64,000 nucleotides of DNA from Heliorestis convoluta. GTDB lineage: Bacteria > Bacillota > Desulfitobacteriia > Heliobacteriales > Heliobacteriaceae. Location: the NCBI RefSeq assembly GCF_009649955.1, contig NZ_CP045875.1:2922001-2986000 (forward strand), in the 5' to 3' direction. Each line of letters opens with the position of its first letter. Within the stretch, counting starts at the first letter, position 1. This document shows, in pieces, positions 1-11,051 of this stretch. Made by a program: the position numbers and the translations under genes. Under the pieces are notes generated by a model. That model was not told where the DNA came from, did no database searches, and saw only the letters and a program-made list of their open reading frames with translations.

Positions 1-839
1 CTTCCTATCCATTTGAAGGTATCTCTCATATGAATCCCTGTGCCTTCCCCCAGACCCGTGGCCATATAGCCGAATACAGATTCTATATCGGGTATATTGG
101 GCGATGTTTGTACCCAGGAGAGGCCTGTGTCTTGATAGATCATATTGCGATTATAGCCTTCCATGGCGATTACGGTAATCGTAGCGTTGATATTTCTATT
201 AAAGAAAAGTGCCATTTCACCGACTGTCATGCCATGAGCTTTCGGTATATTGTCGATACCGACAAATGATTTGTAAAGATCTTCAAGAACAGGACCCTCT
301 ACATGAATGCCACCGACTGGGTTGGGACGATCCAGTATAATAACAGGCTTGTCGTATTTCTGTGCAGCCACCATGACGTTATGTAAGGTTGATATGTACG
401 TATAGGTCCTTGCCCCGATGTCTTGTATATCAAAAAGTAGCACATCTACATTTCGCAACATATCTTCGGTCGGCATTCGAGTGCTGCCATAGAGGCTGTA
501 GACAGGTATCTTTAGCTTAGGATGATCGTAAGACTTTACATGTTCGCCTGCTTTTGCTACACCATCAATGCCATGTTCCGGTGCATAAAGGGCTACCAAT
601 TGAACAGTTAGATCCTTCGCCAGCACGTCAATGGTGCTCACGCCCTGACGGTTGACACCACTTTGGTTGGTAACAAGACCTACTTTTTTTCCTGCGATTA
701 GATGGTGGTACTTCTCCATCAACACTTCATTGCCAAGCTTAAATTGCTGCGCTGCTTCACTGATTCCGGATGGAGAGAAAGTATGAAGTGGTAGAAGAAG
801 CAAAGCTATCAAGATCAGGCTGAGCCATCTTTTTTTCAT
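1..839 (-). CDS. namZ: NamZ-type exo-beta-N-acetylmuramidase (DUF1343), 3' part outside the window
   Basis: An open frame runs from ATG at 839 to the window edge, giving about 279 N-terminal residues. The first ~28 residues look like a signal peptide: a KKR start, a leucine-rich core and a small-residue end. Typical DUF1343 motifs follow in order: GLVTNQSGVNRQG near residue 52, ALYAPEHGIDG, a FDIQDIGARTYTYISTL block and DRPNPVGG. The family includes Bacillus subtilis NamZ (YbbC), which removes MurNAc from the non-reducing end of peptidoglycan fragments during cell-wall recycling. AAAGGGG lies ahead of the start. The gene follows the argG terminator, so it is probably a separate transcription unit. 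The family call is firm; enzymatic activity is inferred. Confidence 0.85.
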   Translation of the reverse strand, partial: MKKRWLSLILIALLLLPLHTFSPSGISEAAQQFKLGNEVLMEKYHHLIAGKKVGLVTNQSGVNRQGVSTIDVLAKDLTVQLVALYAPEHGIDGVAKAGEHVKSYDHPKLKIPVYSLYGSTRMPTEDMLRNVDVLLFDIQDIGARTYTYISTLHNVMVAAQKYDKPVIILDRPNPVGGIHVEGPVLEDLYKSFVGIDNIPKAHGMTVGEMALFFNRNINATITVIAMEGYNRNMIYQDTGLSWVQTSPNIPDIESVFGYMATGLGEGTGIHMRDTFKWIG

Positions 840-912
840 CGCCTTTCCCCTTTCTTTTAGTTTTTTTGATAGTACACTATAAGAATTCGTAAGGATAGTT
901 GCTCTTTTGGAC

Positions 913-938
913 AAAAAAGCCCACCTATAGAGGTGGGT
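913..938 (-). terminator. Rho-independent terminator of the arginine operon
   Basis: On the minus strand a 7-bp perfect stem (AGGTGGG with its complement CCCACCT, 920-926 with 931-937) and a 4-nt loop are followed by a run of six T. It lies about 30 nt after the argG stop codon and separates the arg operon from namZ. Confidence 0.9.
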
Positions 939-967
939 TTACACAAATACTGTAAAAGAGGCAGACT

Positions 968-2176
968 TTAGCGCAAGCCTGCTTTTTGCTCCATAAGAGC
1001 CCGGACTTTGAGTGGCAGACCGAAGAGATTGATAAATCCTTCTGCATCTTTTTGGTTATAGACTTCATCGCGACCAAAGGTTGAGAGCTCTTCATCATAG
1101 AGAGAGTACGGCGATTTGGCACCGGCCGGTGTGCAACTTCCTTTATAAAGTTTCATGCGCACCTTTCCAGTAACCGTTTCTTGTGTTTTATCGACGAAAG
1201 CGTCTAAGGCTTCTCGAAGGGGATGATACCATACACCGTCGTATACCAACTCTGCATAACGAAGAGCTAGGATTTCTTTGTAGTGCATGGTTGCTCGATC
1301 AAGGCAGAGATACTCTAGTTCACGGTGCGCATTGTAAAGAATGGTACCGCCCGGTGTTTCATAGACACCGCGAGATTTCATACCGACGAGGCGATTTTCT
1401 GCGATGTCAATAATACCAACACCATGCGCGGCTGCTATTTCATTCAGCTTTTCCAGTAAAGCTACAGGTCCTAGTGCTTGCCCATTTACTTTGACTGGAA
1501 TTCCTTTTTCGAAATCAATTTCTACATATTCCGGCTGATCAGGTGCTTTTTCTGGCGGCACACAGATCAGATACAGATCATTTTGGGGTTCATTCCAAGG
1601 ATCTTCTAAGTCGCCACCTTCGTGACTTAGGTGCCATAAGTTCCGGTCCATGGAGTAGGGGCGCTTTTTCGTAACGGGAACGGGAATATTGCGCGCTTTG
1701 GCATAATCGATAGCATCTTCGCGGGAGCGAATATCCCATTCTCTCCAGGGTGCGATGATTTCTAGCTCTGGCGCCAACGCTTTTACAGTTAATTCAAAAC
1801 GAACTTGATCGTTGCCTTTGCCAGTGGCCCCGTGGGCAATGGCCACAGCGCCTTCTTGACGAGCAATCTCTACCAATCTTTTGGCAATGAGAGGGCGGGC
1901 AAAAGAAGTACCTAGGAGGTATTTTTTCTCATAGACAGCACCGGCTTTTAAGGTTGGCCAGATAAAGTCAGTAATAAATTCTTCTTTCACATCTTCAATA
2001 TAGATTTTGCTTGCACCACTTTGAATGGCTTTTTCATTCAGTGGCTCTAGCTCTTCCCCTTGTCCTAAATCAGCGGCCATGGCAATAACCTCATAGCCAT
2101 AGTTTTCTTTTAACCAGGGAATGATGATGGAGGTGTCTAAGCCCCCTGAGTAAGCCAGTACAACTTTCTTTGACAC
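968..2176 (-). CDS. argG: Argininosuccinate synthase
   Basis: A 402-residue protein that joins citrulline and aspartate using ATP to give argininosuccinate, the seventh step of arginine synthesis. The N-terminal nucleotide-binding loop AYSGGLDTS is at residues 8-16. [13 protein letters not shown] and [19 protein letters not shown], both typical of the family, follow. The likely start is GTG at 2176 because AAAGGAG sits 8 nt upstream; the frame is open up to 2263, but that extension overlaps argF and resembles nothing. It is the last gene of the operon, 28 nt after argF. The argininosuccinate lyase gene argH, often next in related operons, is absent here. Confidence 0.97.
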   Translation of the reverse strand: MSKKVVLAYSGGLDTSIIIPWLKENYGYEVIAMAADLGQGEELEPLNEKAIQSGASKIYIEDVKEEFITDFIWPTLKAGAVYEKKYLLGTSFARPLIAKRLVEIARQEGAVAIAHGATGKGNDQVRFELTVKALAPELEIIAPWREWDIRSREDAIDYAKARNIPVPVTKKRPYSMDRNLWHLSHEGGDLEDPWNEPQNDLYLICVPPEKAPDQPEYVEIDFEKGIPVKVNGQALGPVALLEKLNEIAAAHGVGIIDIAENRLVGMKSRGVYETPGGTILYNAHRELEYLCLDRATMHYKEILALRYAELVYDGVWYHPLREALDAFVDKTQETVTGKVRMKLYKGSCTPAGAKSPYSLYDEELSTFGRDEVYNQKDAEGFINLFGLPLKVRALMEQKAGLR

Positions 2177-2204
2177 GAAAGCAGGCTCCTTTCCGTTCTT
2201 TCGA

Positions 2205-3170
2205 TTACATGGTGGCAGCCATGATGGCTTTTTGAGCGTGTAGGCGGTTCTCAGCTTGATCAAAAACGGCAGACTGAGGGCCTTCCATCACTTCATGGGT
2301 AATCTCTTCGCCTCGATGGGCTGGTAAGCAATGCAAAACCATGGCTTCTTTGTGCGCCACTTGTAGTATCGATTCATTAATCTGATACCCTTGAAAAGCT
2401 TTTATTCTTTTGGCTGTTTCTTCTTCTTGTCCCATCGATGCCCAGACATCGGTGTAGAGTACGTCAGCTCCACGAGCTGCTTCTACAGGATCATGAAGGA
2501 GTGTGATTTTTCCTCCATTTTTCTGAGCGTCTTCTGTGGCTAAGCGAACAATTTCTTGATCAGGACCGTATCCTTCTGGCGTGCAGATGACCACATCCAT
2601 GCCTGTGATGGCACCACCGAACATGATTTCGTGGGCCATGTTGTTGCCATCGCCAATGTAGGTGAACTTAAGTCCTTCTGTTCGACCTTTGTATTCTACG
2701 ATCGTGAGCAAATCAGCCAGCACTTGACAAGGATGAAGTAGATCGGTTAACCCATTGATAACAGGTACTTCTGCATACTGGGCCAGATCGACAACGTCCT
2801 GGTGTGCAAAAGTGCGAATCATGATTCCATCGACATAACGAGAAAGGACACGAGCCGTATCGCGAATCGGCTCTCCTCGTCCAATCTGAATATCTTGTCC
2901 GCTCAGAAATAGTGCATGTCCACCCAACTGATACATGCCCACTTCAAAGGAAACACGAGTTCGTGTCGATGATTTGGTAAAAATCATGCCTAAGGTTTTA
3001 CCTTCTAGCAAAGAATGGGGCTTTCCTGCTTTTTGCAAGGCTTTAAGTTGTCGGGCAAGAGCTAGCAGCTCTTCGATCTCTTGACGACGATAGTCATGCA
3101 AAGACAGGAAGTCACGACCTCGTAGCGTGTCTGTTACGTTGACTAGGTTCTTCTGATTGGATACATTCAT
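2205..3170 (-). CDS. argF: Ornithine carbamoyltransferase
   Basis: A 321-residue cytosolic transferase that makes citrulline from ornithine and carbamoyl phosphate. The carbamoyl-phosphate site STRTR is at residues 68-72. HPCQ (in [15 protein letters not shown]), the ornithine-loop DVWASMGQE and the catalytic-cysteine region [10 protein letters not shown] appear in the expected order, so it is an ornithine rather than an aspartate enzyme. ATG at 3170 is preferred because GAGAGGAGG precedes it; upstream in-frame codons encode an unrelated Arg-rich stretch. It lies 26 nt after carB, which supplies its carbamoyl phosphate. Confidence 0.97.
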   Translation of the reverse strand: MNVSNQKNLVNVTDTLRGRDFLSLHDYRRQEIEELLALARQLKALQKAGKPHSLLEGKTLGMIFTKSSTRTRVSFEVGMYQLGGHALFLSGQDIQIGRGEPIRDTARVLSRYVDGIMIRTFAHQDVVDLAQYAEVPVINGLTDLLHPCQVLADLLTIVEYKGRTEGLKFTYIGDGNNMAHEIMFGGAITGMDVVICTPEGYGPDQEIVRLATEDAQKNGGKITLLHDPVEAARGADVLYTDVWASMGQEEETAKRIKAFQGYQINESILQVAHKEAMVLHCLPAHRGEEITHEVMEGPQSAVFDQAENRLHAQKAIMAATM

Positions 3171-3196
3171 GTGGCAGCCTCCTCTCGCTCTTGCTC

Positions 3197-6100
3197 TTAA
3201 GATTTCATAATTTTTGCGACTTTTTCTTGCCATTTTGCCGAATTGGTATTTTGATAGCGAGCCATAGAGAAATGTTGAGGCCCCTGGCCTTCTTTAAGCA
3301 TGGCAATCGTTTCTAGCATAGCACCGGCTGTATCTAGAGAAGTCAGGCAAGGTACGCGATATTCAGAAGCTTGTCTACGAATTCGAAAGCCTGGACGCCC
3401 CGCTACCTTACCACGAGTCGGCGTATTGATAATCAAGGAAATGGCGCCATCTTTGATCTGATCCAGGAGGGGTTGAATGGCATACCCTTCAATGTCAACG
3501 GCTGAAACAGCCACGCCGGCATTGCGTAAAGCTTCTGCTGTCTGTTTGGTTGCAATAATTGCAAAGCCTAGTTCGGCGTAACGGCGTGCGAGATAAACTG
3601 CTTCTTCTTTATCTCTTTCTGCGACAGACAGAAGGAGTGTACCACCGGTAGGAATCTTCATTCCCATTCCGATCATGGCTTTATAAAGAGCGGAAGAAAG
3701 GTCAAAGTCTACACCCATGACTTCGCCTGTCGATTTCATTTCAGGGCCTAAAGAAATATCGACGTCTGTTAGTTTCTCAAAAGAAAAGACGGGTGCTTTG
3801 ACGATTTTGTAAGATGTTTCTGGCCACAAACCGGCTTCAAAACCAAGCTCTTTTAACTTTTTGCCAAGCATAACTTCAATGGCTACTTTGACCATCGGTA
3901 CAGCTGTTACTTTGGACAAGATAGGAACGGTCCGGGAGGCGCGAGGGTTTACTTCTAAGACGTAGACTTTGCCTTTTTCAACGACATATTGAATGTTGAG
4001 CAAGCCGACAACGCCGAGCGCTTTGGCGATGCGCATTGTATAGTCAACGATGGTATCTCTTTCTTCTGCTGTTAAAGTTTTGTGGGGATACACAGCCATG
4101 GAATCACCAGAATGGACACCGGCCCGCTCAATATGTTCCATTATGCCAGGAATAATTGTTTCTTCTCCATCGCTAATTGCATCGACTTCCACTTCTTTGC
4201 CTCGAATGTATTTGTCGATCAGGATGGGGTGTTTGGGACTGATGAGTACAGCCTTTTCCATGTACGATTCAAGGTCTTCTACGTTTTCTACCACTTCCAT
4301 AGCTCGACCGCCAATGACATAGCTAGGACGTACAAGAACAGGGAAACCCAATTCCTGGGCTATTTTTTTCGCTTCTTCTGCTTTCGTAGCTGTCATGCCT
4401 TCTGATTGCGGAATTTGCAGGCTTTTTAGCAATTGTTCAAATTTTTTGCGATCTTCAGCGAGATCGATGCCTTCTAAAGGTGTACCTAAAATCGTAACAC
4501 CATGTTCATGCAATCCTGCTGCTAAGTTAATCGCCGTCTGTCCACCAAACTGAACGACCACGCCTTTGGGCTTTTCTTTATCTACAATGTTCAGTACATC
4601 TTCTAAGGCCAGTGGTTCGAAGAATAGTTTGTCTGATGTATCAAAATCTGTTGAAACGGTCTCGGGATTGTTGTTAATAATAATCGATTCAAGACCTTTA
4701 TCTTTTAAAGCCCAAGCCGCGTGGACGGAGCAATAGTCAAATTCAATACCCTGTCCTATTCGAATGGGCCCCGATCCTAGAACGATTACTTTTTCGCCTG
4801 TTGTTTCTTTCACTTCATCTTCTGCTTCATAAGCCGAGTAATAGTAGGGCGTATGAGATTCAAATTCTGCAGCGCAAGTGTCTACCATCTTATAGACTGG
4901 AATAATGTTATAAGATTTGCGTAGATCCCGTACTTTTTGCGTTGATTGGCCTGCGATTTTAGCAATTTGGTAATCTGAAAAACCGAAAACTTTGGCTTTT
5001 CGTAAGGTCTCCTCTGACAAAGGCCACTGTTCCAGCTCTTTTTCTTGATCGACAAGTCCTTTAATTTTTACCAAAAACCAGGGATCGATTTGGGAGTTCT
5101 GATGGATTTCTCGAACTGTCCAATCACGACGGAAGGCTTCTGCAATGGCAAAAAGTCGCTCATCATCAGCTCCTGTGATCTTGTCTTCCAATTCCATCTC
5201 TGTCCAAGTGGCTGCACCGGGATAGCGCAGGCCATAGACGCCAATTTCTAAAGAGCGTACTGCTTTTTGCAAGGCGCCTTCAAAGGTGCGATCAATGGAC
5301 ATGACTTCGCCTGTTGCTTTCATCTGTGTCGTGAGGCGTCGATCGGCCGTAACGAATTTGTCAAAAGGCCATCTCGGAATTTTGAAGACAACATAATCTA
5401 AAGCTGGCTCGAAGCAAGCACTTGTTTTTTGTGTAACAGGGTTTTTGATCTCATCAAGGGTAAGGCCAATGGCGATTTTGGCGGCCATTTTAGCAATGGG
5501 GTAGCCTGTTGCTTTCGAAGCTAGGGCTGATGAGCGACTTACGCGAGGGTTCACTTCGATAACGATGTACTGGTTGCTCTTGGGGTTAAGGGCATATTGA
5601 ACGTTACAACCGCCTTCTACTTTCAAAGCACGAATGATTTTTAAGGAAGCGGAGCGGAGCATTTGGTATTCTTTGTCTGTTAAGGTTTGGGAAGGGGCCA
5701 CAACAATAGAGTCACCTGTATGTACGCCTACAGGATCAAAATTTTCCATGTTACAGATGGTGATGCAGTTGTCGGCACCGTCTCGCATGACTTCATACTC
5801 AATCTCTTTCCAGCCTGCCACACTCTGCTCTAAAAGAACCTGACCTATCATGGACTTTTTCAAACCGAGATCGCAAATGGTACGTAATTCTGTTTCATTG
5901 TGGGCGATGCCGCCACCAGTGCCTCCTAGCGTATAGGCAGGTCGAATGATCAGGGGATAACCCGTCTTGTCAGCAAAAGCTACAGCTTGATCGAGGGTAG
6001 AGACGATATCAGATAGCGGAATCGGTTCGCCGATCTCTAACATGGTTTTCTTAAAAAGCTCTCGGTCTTCTGCTTTTTTGATCGTTTCTAAGTTCGTGCC

Positions 6101-6448
6101 AAGCAAGCGAACGTTATATTTCTCCAGAACACCTGCTTCTGCGAGTGCGACAGCTAAGTTTAAACCTGTTTGACCACCTAAAGTAGGCAATAAACCATCA
6201 GGACGCTCCTGATCGATGATACGCGTCAAGGTAGGAACATCTAAAGGCTCGATATATACATGATCTGCCATGTTGGCATCGGTCATGATAGTTGCAGGGT
6301 TAGAGTTTACTAAAACTACTTCGAGCCCTTCTTCTTTTAAGGCCTTGCAGGCTTGTGTACCAGCATAGTCAAACTCGGCAGCTTGACCAATGATGATCGG
6401 TCCAGAACCAATGACCAGGACTTTTTGTAATTTTTGATCTTTTGGCAA
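3197..6448 (-). CDS. carB: Carbamoyl-phosphate synthase large chain
   Basis: A 1083-residue protein with two homologous ATP-grasp halves. The first begins [20 protein letters not shown] near residue 9 and the second [20 protein letters not shown] near residue 560. A C-terminal methylglyoxal-synthase-like allosteric domain (residues ~930-1083) follows. The halves phosphorylate bicarbonate and carbamate to make carbamoyl phosphate. Translation probably starts at TTG 6448, preceded by GAGGAGG. The position between carA and argF suggests an arginine-dedicated synthase. A second, pyrimidine-linked pair may exist elsewhere, which cannot be judged here. Confidence 0.97.
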   Translation of the reverse strand: MPKDQKLQKVLVIGSGPIIIGQAAEFDYAGTQACKALKEEGLEVVLVNSNPATIMTDANMADHVYIEPLDVPTLTRIIDQERPDGLLPTLGGQTGLNLAVALAEAGVLEKYNVRLLGTNLETIKKAEDRELFKKTMLEIGEPIPLSDIVSTLDQAVAFADKTGYPLIIRPAYTLGGTGGGIAHNETELRTICDLGLKKSMIGQVLLEQSVAGWKEIEYEVMRDGADNCITICNMENFDPVGVHTGDSIVVAPSQTLTDKEYQMLRSASLKIIRALKVEGGCNVQYALNPKSNQYIVIEVNPRVSRSSALASKATGYPIAKMAAKIAIGLTLDEIKNPVTQKTSACFEPALDYVVFKIPRWPFDKFVTADRRLTTQMKATGEVMSIDRTFEGALQKAVRSLEIGVYGLRYPGAATWTEMELEDKITGADDERLFAIAEAFRRDWTVREIHQNSQIDPWFLVKIKGLVDQEKELEQWPLSEETLRKAKVFGFSDYQIAKIAGQSTQKVRDLRKSYNIIPVYKMVDTCAAEFESHTPYYYSAYEAEDEVKETTGEKVIVLGSGPIRIGQGIEFDYCSVHAAWALKDKGLESIIINNNPETVSTDFDTSDKLFFEPLALEDVLNIVDKEKPKGVVVQFGGQTAINLAAGLHEHGVTILGTPLEGIDLAEDRKKFEQLLKSLQIPQSEGMTATKAEEAKKIAQELGFPVLVRPSYVIGGRAMEVVENVEDLESYMEKAVLISPKHPILIDKYIRGKEVEVDAISDGEETIIPGIMEHIERAGVHSGDSMAVYPHKTLTAEERDTIVDYTMRIAKALGVVGLLNIQYVVEKGKVYVLEVNPRASRTVPILSKVTAVPMVKVAIEVMLGKKLKELGFEAGLWPETSYKIVKAPVFSFEKLTDVDISLGPEMKSTGEVMGVDFDLSSALYKAMIGMGMKIPTGGTLLLSVAERDKEEAVYLARRYAELGFAIIATKQTAEALRNAGVAVSAVDIEGYAIQPLLDQIKDGAISLIINTPTRGKVAGRPGFRIRRQASEYRVPCLTSLDTAGAMLETIAMLKEGQGPQHFSMARYQNTNSAKWQEKVAKIMKS

Positions 6449-6462
6449 GGCCAGTTCCTCCT

Positions 6463-7674
6463 CTATTTCGCCTTTGCTTCCATGTTGGCAATAAATTCAT
6501 CAAAAAGAAAGGCTGTGTCTTCAGGACCCGGAGCCGCTTCCGGGTGATACTGCACAGAGTAGACAGGTAAATGGCGATGACGCAGTCCTTCTACGGTGCC
6601 ATCATTGACATTGCGATGACTTACTTCAACAAACTCGGGCAAAGACTCTTCTTGAATGGAGTAGCCGTGATTTTGTGACGTAATATAGACGCGACCCGTT
6701 CTCAAATCCTGTACAGGATGGTTACCACCACGGTGGCCAAATTTCATCTTATACGTATCACCACCGAAGGCCAGTGAGAGCAATTGATGGCCTAAGCAGA
6801 TACCAAAAATTGGTATGTTCTTCTGGGGCTCTAAAAAATTCTTGATCACCTCAATGGCTGCCGTAGCATCTTTGGGATTGCCAGGACCATTGCTTAAAAA
6901 GATGCCTTGCGGTGAAGCTGCTTGAATTTCTTCTACTTTCGTGTGAGCGGGGAAAACCATGAGCTGCAGATCAAGACTCTTTAACATGCGCAAAATGTTT
7001 TCCTTGATTCCTAAATCAATGACGGCCACACGAAAGCCTTCGCCGGGAATCACATAAGATTGCGGTGTGGTAACTTTTTCAATCAGGTGTGGACCGGAGA
7101 CAAGGTGCTGAGAAAGTTTTTGCAGATGGACTTTCCAGGTCTGATACGCTTCGTTAGGGACCAGATCCCGAATCTCATCCATCGTCATGATGGCACCACA
7201 ATGTTTCGCTGCGATGGCTTCGCCTTCCCAGACTTTTTCTTCAGGGCCTCCCATTAAAATGGCGCCTCGCAAAGCCCCACATTGGCGTATGCGGCGCGTC
7301 AAAGCCCTGGTATCGATGCCTTCTAGACCTGGAATGCCCTGTTGCGCTAGGTAGTGCTCAATCGTTTTTTCAGAGCGATAGTGGGAAGGTCGTGCACAAG
7401 CTTCACGAACCAAAAAGCCACGCACTTGAGGCTTTACCGACTCTACATCATTGGCATTGACGCCATAGTTCCCGATGAGAGGATAGGTCATGGTTACAAT
7501 CTGACCGCAGTAAGAGGGGTCCGTTAGTATTTCTTGGTATCCTGTCATCGCCGTGTTAAATACGACTTCGCCTGTAACATTGGCCTGACAACCAAAAGAG
7601 CGACCTTTCATAATGGTGCCGTCTTCTAGAAGCAGGTATGCGTTTTTGGTACGAGTCTCCTTTTTTGTACTCAT
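6463..7674 (-). CDS. carA: Carbamoyl-phosphate synthase small chain
   Basis: The glutamine amidotransferase subunit of about 403 residues, which feeds ammonia from glutamine to CarB. The N-terminal domain carries [20 protein letters not shown]. The class I amidotransferase domain has the nucleophile cysteine in [16 protein letters not shown] and the His-Glu pair in [13 protein letters not shown]. The start is ambiguous: ATG 7674 has AAGGGTG upstream, while GTG 7683 would overlap the argD stop as GTGA. Either choice implies translational coupling to argD. It lies 14 nt before carB. Confidence 0.96.
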   Translation of the reverse strand: MSTKKETRTKNAYLLLEDGTIMKGRSFGCQANVTGEVVFNTAMTGYQEILTDPSYCGQIVTMTYPLIGNYGVNANDVESVKPQVRGFLVREACARPSHYRSEKTIEHYLAQQGIPGLEGIDTRALTRRIRQCGALRGAILMGGPEEKVWEGEAIAAKHCGAIMTMDEIRDLVPNEAYQTWKVHLQKLSQHLVSGPHLIEKVTTPQSYVIPGEGFRVAVIDLGIKENILRMLKSLDLQLMVFPAHTKVEEIQAASPQGIFLSNGPGNPKDATAAIEVIKNFLEPQKNIPIFGICLGHQLLSLAFGGDTYKMKFGHRGGNHPVQDLRTGRVYITSQNHGYSIQEESLPEFVEVSHRNVNDGTVEGLRHRHLPVYSVQYHPEAAPGPEDTAFLFDEFIANMEAKAK

Positions 7675-7679
7675 TTTCT

Positions 7680-8882
7680 TCACCCTTTTCCTGCTTCTGT
7701 TAAGACTTCATCTAGAATCGTTATGGCTTGGTCTATATCCTGACTTTGAATCGTCAGGGGTGGCAAAAAGCGTAAAACATTGCCAGCGGTGCAGTTGATA
7801 ATTAGACCTTTCTGCAAGCAAGAAGAGACAATCGATGCACCTTCTCGATTCAATTGGCAAGCTAGCATAAGGCCAAGACCTCGTACTTCCACAATCATAG
7901 AATGGCGAGTTGCTAACTTTTTTAATTCTTCTTGAAAATAAGCACCCATGGTCTGGCAGTGCTTAACTAGACCATCTTGTAGCAACACTTCCATGACAGC
8001 CAATGCCGCTGCCGTCACCAAGGGGTTACCGCCGAAGGTAGAAGCATGATCGCCGGGGGAAAAAGCGTCTGCTACTTCATCGGATGCTAGTAAAGCGCCG
8101 ATAGGAGTGCCTCCTCCAAGCGCTTTAGCCAAGGTCATAATATGTGGTTTTAGTCCGTAGTTTTCGTATGCAAAGAGCTTTCCAGTTCTCCCCATACCGC
8201 TTTGCACTTCATCAACAATGAGAAGTACATCTTTCTCTTTTACGAGTTGGGCTAGGCCTTCCCAATAGGAGCGTTCTGCTACGTTAACGCCACCTTCGCC
8301 TTGCACAGGCTCAATCATAATGGCGCAAGTTTGTGGCCCCATGACTTTTTGTAAGGCTTCTAAGTCGCCAAAGGGTGCATAGCGAAAGCCTGCAGGCAGG
8401 GGTGCAAAGCCTTCCTGATATTTTGGCTGTCCTGTAGCGGTTAGGGCTGCTAAGGTTCTCCCATGAAAAGAATGTTCCATGGTGATGATTTCATATTTTT
8501 CTTCGCCCCATCTTTTTTTGGCATATTTGCGAGCCAGTTTGATGGCGCCTTCGTTTGCTTCTGCACCGGAGTTACAGAAGAAAACTTTGTCAGCAAAAGA
8601 GTTTTCTACTAGCATTTGGGCCAGCTTATTCTGTGGCTCAATCCAATAAAGGTTGGAGACATGCAGTAGCTTGGCAGCTTGTTCTTGAATGGCTTTTACG
8701 ACCTTAGGATGGCAGTGTCCTACAGAGTTAACAGCCAGTCCTGACAGAAAGTCCAAGTATTCTTTTCCGTCTCCATCCCACACGCGAGCGCCTAGCCCAC
8801 GCACCAGGGCAATGGGCAGTCGTCCGTAGGTGTTCATAACATAGTGACGACCTTGTTCGACTTGCTCTTGATTGGTCATCAT
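7680..8882 (-). CDS. argD: Acetylornithine aminotransferase
   Basis: A 400-residue class III PLP aminotransferase that converts N-acetylglutamate semialdehyde to N-acetylornithine. Visible features are FLSGLAVNSVGHCHP near residue 45, FCNSGAEANEGAIKLARKY, the PLP aspartate in LLIVDEVQSGMGRTG and the Schiff-base lysine in MTLAKALGGGTPIGA. Length and motifs match ArgD rather than ornithine or GABA aminotransferases. The operon context supports this, since it lies between argB and carA. AAAGGGGCG precedes the ATG pair at 8882. Confidence 0.95.
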   Translation of the reverse strand: MMTNQEQVEQGRHYVMNTYGRLPIALVRGLGARVWDGDGKEYLDFLSGLAVNSVGHCHPKVVKAIQEQAAKLLHVSNLYWIEPQNKLAQMLVENSFADKVFFCNSGAEANEGAIKLARKYAKKRWGEEKYEIITMEHSFHGRTLAALTATGQPKYQEGFAPLPAGFRYAPFGDLEALQKVMGPQTCAIMIEPVQGEGGVNVAERSYWEGLAQLVKEKDVLLIVDEVQSGMGRTGKLFAYENYGLKPHIMTLAKALGGGTPIGALLASDEVADAFSPGDHASTFGGNPLVTAAALAVMEVLLQDGLVKHCQTMGAYFQEELKKLATRHSMIVEVRGLGLMLACQLNREGASIVSSCLQKGLIINCTAGNVLRFLPPLTIQSQDIDQAITILDEVLTEAGKG

Positions 8883-8906
8883 AGACCAGACGCCCCTTTC
8901 ATTTAT

Positions 8907-9794
8907 CTACTTAACAACCATCGTCCCGATACCCTGATCGGTAAACACTTCTAATAGCAGTGAGTGCGGGATTCGACCATCGATTATATGTGTCGTACCT
9001 ACACCGCCTTGCAAGGCTTGTACACAGCAGCGAACTTTTGGAATCATGCCTCCACTGAGAATGCCTTCTTCCATCAAGGGCTCTACTTGATTGATTTGCA
9101 AAGAGGAAATAAGGCTATCAGGATCGTTTCGATCCCGTAAAATGCCTTCTACATCGGTCAATAACACCAACTTGTCAGCGCCTAAGGCCTGGGCAATCTC
9201 TCCAGCTGCCGTATCAGCATTGATGTTATAGGCTTCTCCCCCTTCACCAGCACCAATGGGCGCAATAACGGGTATATAGCCTTGTTCTATGAGACCTCGA
9301 ATGAGATCAGGATTGATTTTGACGACATCGCCCACATAGCCGATATCGGTAGGAATTCGTTCGCCGGCTTCATTTTTTACGACTTCAAAGCGTTTTTTCG
9401 CTTTGATTAAACCTCCATCTTTCCCGCACAAGCCGACAGCTTTACCACCTTGCCGTTGCAATCTCGCCACAATTTCTTTGTTCACTTTGCCGGCTAAGAC
9501 CATTTCGACCAGTTCCATGGTTGCTTCATCGGTGACGCGCAACCCTTGGATAAAGGTAGATTGCAAGCCGACTCTCTGAAGCATGCTATTGATCTCAGGA
9601 CCGCCTCCATGAACGATAACAGGGTTGATCCCAACATATTTCATTAATACAACGTCTTTGATTACTGCTTCTTTGAGGTCATCGTTCAGCATGGCTGCAC
9701 CGCCGTATTTGATTACGACAGTCTTTCCTGCAAACTTTTTTATGTAAGGCAGGGCTTCTACGAGAATCCCTGCTTTTTCGAGCGCACTGTTCAA
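8907..9794 (-). CDS. argB: Acetylglutamate kinase
   Basis: An amino-acid kinase of about 295 residues that phosphorylates N-acetylglutamate. It has the phosphate-binding [11 protein letters not shown], the substrate loop IVHGGGPEI and the ATP-site region [12 protein letters not shown]. An N-terminal helix before TVVIKYGG is present, as in the arginine-inhibited hexameric type, so feedback inhibition is plausible (inference). TTG at 9794 is favoured because AAGGGAG lies 8 nt upstream. An alternative ATG at 9827 would overlap argJ by 20 nt. Confidence 0.95.
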   Translation of the reverse strand: MNSALEKAGILVEALPYIKKFAGKTVVIKYGGAAMLNDDLKEAVIKDVVLMKYVGINPVIVHGGGPEINSMLQRVGLQSTFIQGLRVTDEATMELVEMVLAGKVNKEIVARLQRQGGKAVGLCGKDGGLIKAKKRFEVVKNEAGERIPTDIGYVGDVVKINPDLIRGLIEQGYIPVIAPIGAGEGGEAYNINADTAAGEIAQALGADKLVLLTDVEGILRDRNDPDSLISSLQINQVEPLMEEGILSGGMIPKVRCCVQALQGGVGTTHIIDGRIPHSLLLEVFTDQGIGTMVVK

Positions 9795-9807
9795 GCCTTC
9801 ATCTCCC

Positions 9808-11016
9808 TTAGGTTCTGTAGTCAGCATTGATTTTTACATAGTCATAGGTTAAATCACAGCCCCAAGCCCGTGCTTCGGAGCAACCATTTTTTAGATCGGC
9901 TGTGATGATGATTTCTTTCTGGGCAAGAATCTTCGATGCTTCTTCTTCTGAAAAGTCAAGAGCTTCTCCATTGCTGGCTGTCTGAATCGTTCCAAGGTAA
10001 ATATCAACCTGGCCAGGGTCAAATTGGGCGCCTGAATAGCCTATGGCGCATAAGATACGGCCCCAGTTGGCATCAGCACCAAAAATGGCTGACTTGAACA
10101 AGCTAGAGCTGATGACGGTGCGAGCTGCTTTTTGAGCATCTTCTTCTGTGGCCGCACCTTTGACGCGCATTTCTACCAACTTGGTAGCACCTTCTCCATC
10201 TCGAGCAATCGCTTTGGCCAAATGAATGGATAAGGCAATGAGCGCTTCTTCAAAAGCATCATACAAAGGTCCTTCTTCTACGATGGCAGGTGCATTGGCC
10301 ATGCCATTGGCCAGTACTAATGCCATGTCGTTGGTAGAGGTGTCACCGTCTACAGAAATCATATTATAGGAAAGCTTTGTTGCTCTTTGCAATGCTTTTT
10401 GGAGCAAGGGTTCCGCGATTTTTGCGTCAGTCGTATAAAAAGCAAGCATGGTAGCCATATTGGGGTGAATCATACCAGAGCCTTTGGCCATAGCCCCAAT
10501 GGTAATAGTTTGATCAGCCACAACGATTTCTACTTTACCTGTTTTTGCAACCAGATCCGTTGTCATAATCGCCTGTGCTGCTTTGTATCCGCCATCTTTT
10601 GATAAAGCTTTGGCCAGTGCTTCGATTCCTGCTTGAATGCGGTCCATGGGCATCTGTTGACCAATAACGCCGGTAGAAGACACAACCACTTCTTCTGCTT
10701 GTAATTCTAAAGCTTGGGCTGTCGTAGTCGCCATCAATCGGGCATTATCTAATCCTTGCTGGCCTGTACAAGCGTTGGCATTGCCAGCGTTTACGACGAC
10801 GGCTCGTACAGGCCCCTTTGAAAGATGATCTTTTGTTACTTGCAAAGGGGCTGCCTGAACTTTGTTGGTTGTATAAACAGCAGCAGCTGTGCAAGGCTTC
10901 TCGCTGAGTATTAAAGACATATCGAGCCGGCCTGCTTTTTTGATAGCTGCTTCCACACCAGCTGCTTGAAAGCCCACGGGTGATGTTACATTTCCTTCTT
11001 GAACAATCGGGTTCAT
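9808..11016 (-). CDS. argJ: Bifunctional glutamate N-acetyltransferase / ornithine acetyltransferase
   Basis: A protein of 402 residues. ArgJ moves the acetyl group from N-acetylornithine to glutamate, so it runs the cyclic acetyl-recycling pathway; there is no argA or argE nearby. The self-cleavage site is visible in [13 protein letters not shown], where the threonine after Ala becomes the N-terminal nucleophile of the beta chain. [18 protein letters not shown] follows as expected. ATG 11016 has AGGAGAAAGCG upstream; an in-frame extension to 11061 would overlap argC and is rejected. Confidence 0.97.
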   Translation of the reverse strand: MNPIVQEGNVTSPVGFQAAGVEAAIKKAGRLDMSLILSEKPCTAAAVYTTNKVQAAPLQVTKDHLSKGPVRAVVVNAGNANACTGQQGLDNARLMATTTAQALELQAEEVVVSSTGVIGQQMPMDRIQAGIEALAKALSKDGGYKAAQAIMTTDLVAKTGKVEIVVADQTITIGAMAKGSGMIHPNMATMLAFYTTDAKIAEPLLQKALQRATKLSYNMISVDGDTSTNDMALVLANGMANAPAIVEEGPLYDAFEEALIALSIHLAKAIARDGEGATKLVEMRVKGAATEEDAQKAARTVISSSLFKSAIFGADANWGRILCAIGYSGAQFDPGQVDIYLGTIQTASNGEALDFSEEEASKILAQKEIIITADLKNGCSEARAWGCDLTYDYVKINADYRT

Positions 11017-11051
11017 CGCTTTCTCCTGCCTTATTTGCTTTTCTTGTTGAT

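Noticed and set aside
30-269. A 79-codon plus-strand open frame at the window start
   Set aside because: It is antisense to the namZ-like frame, which has clear family motifs.
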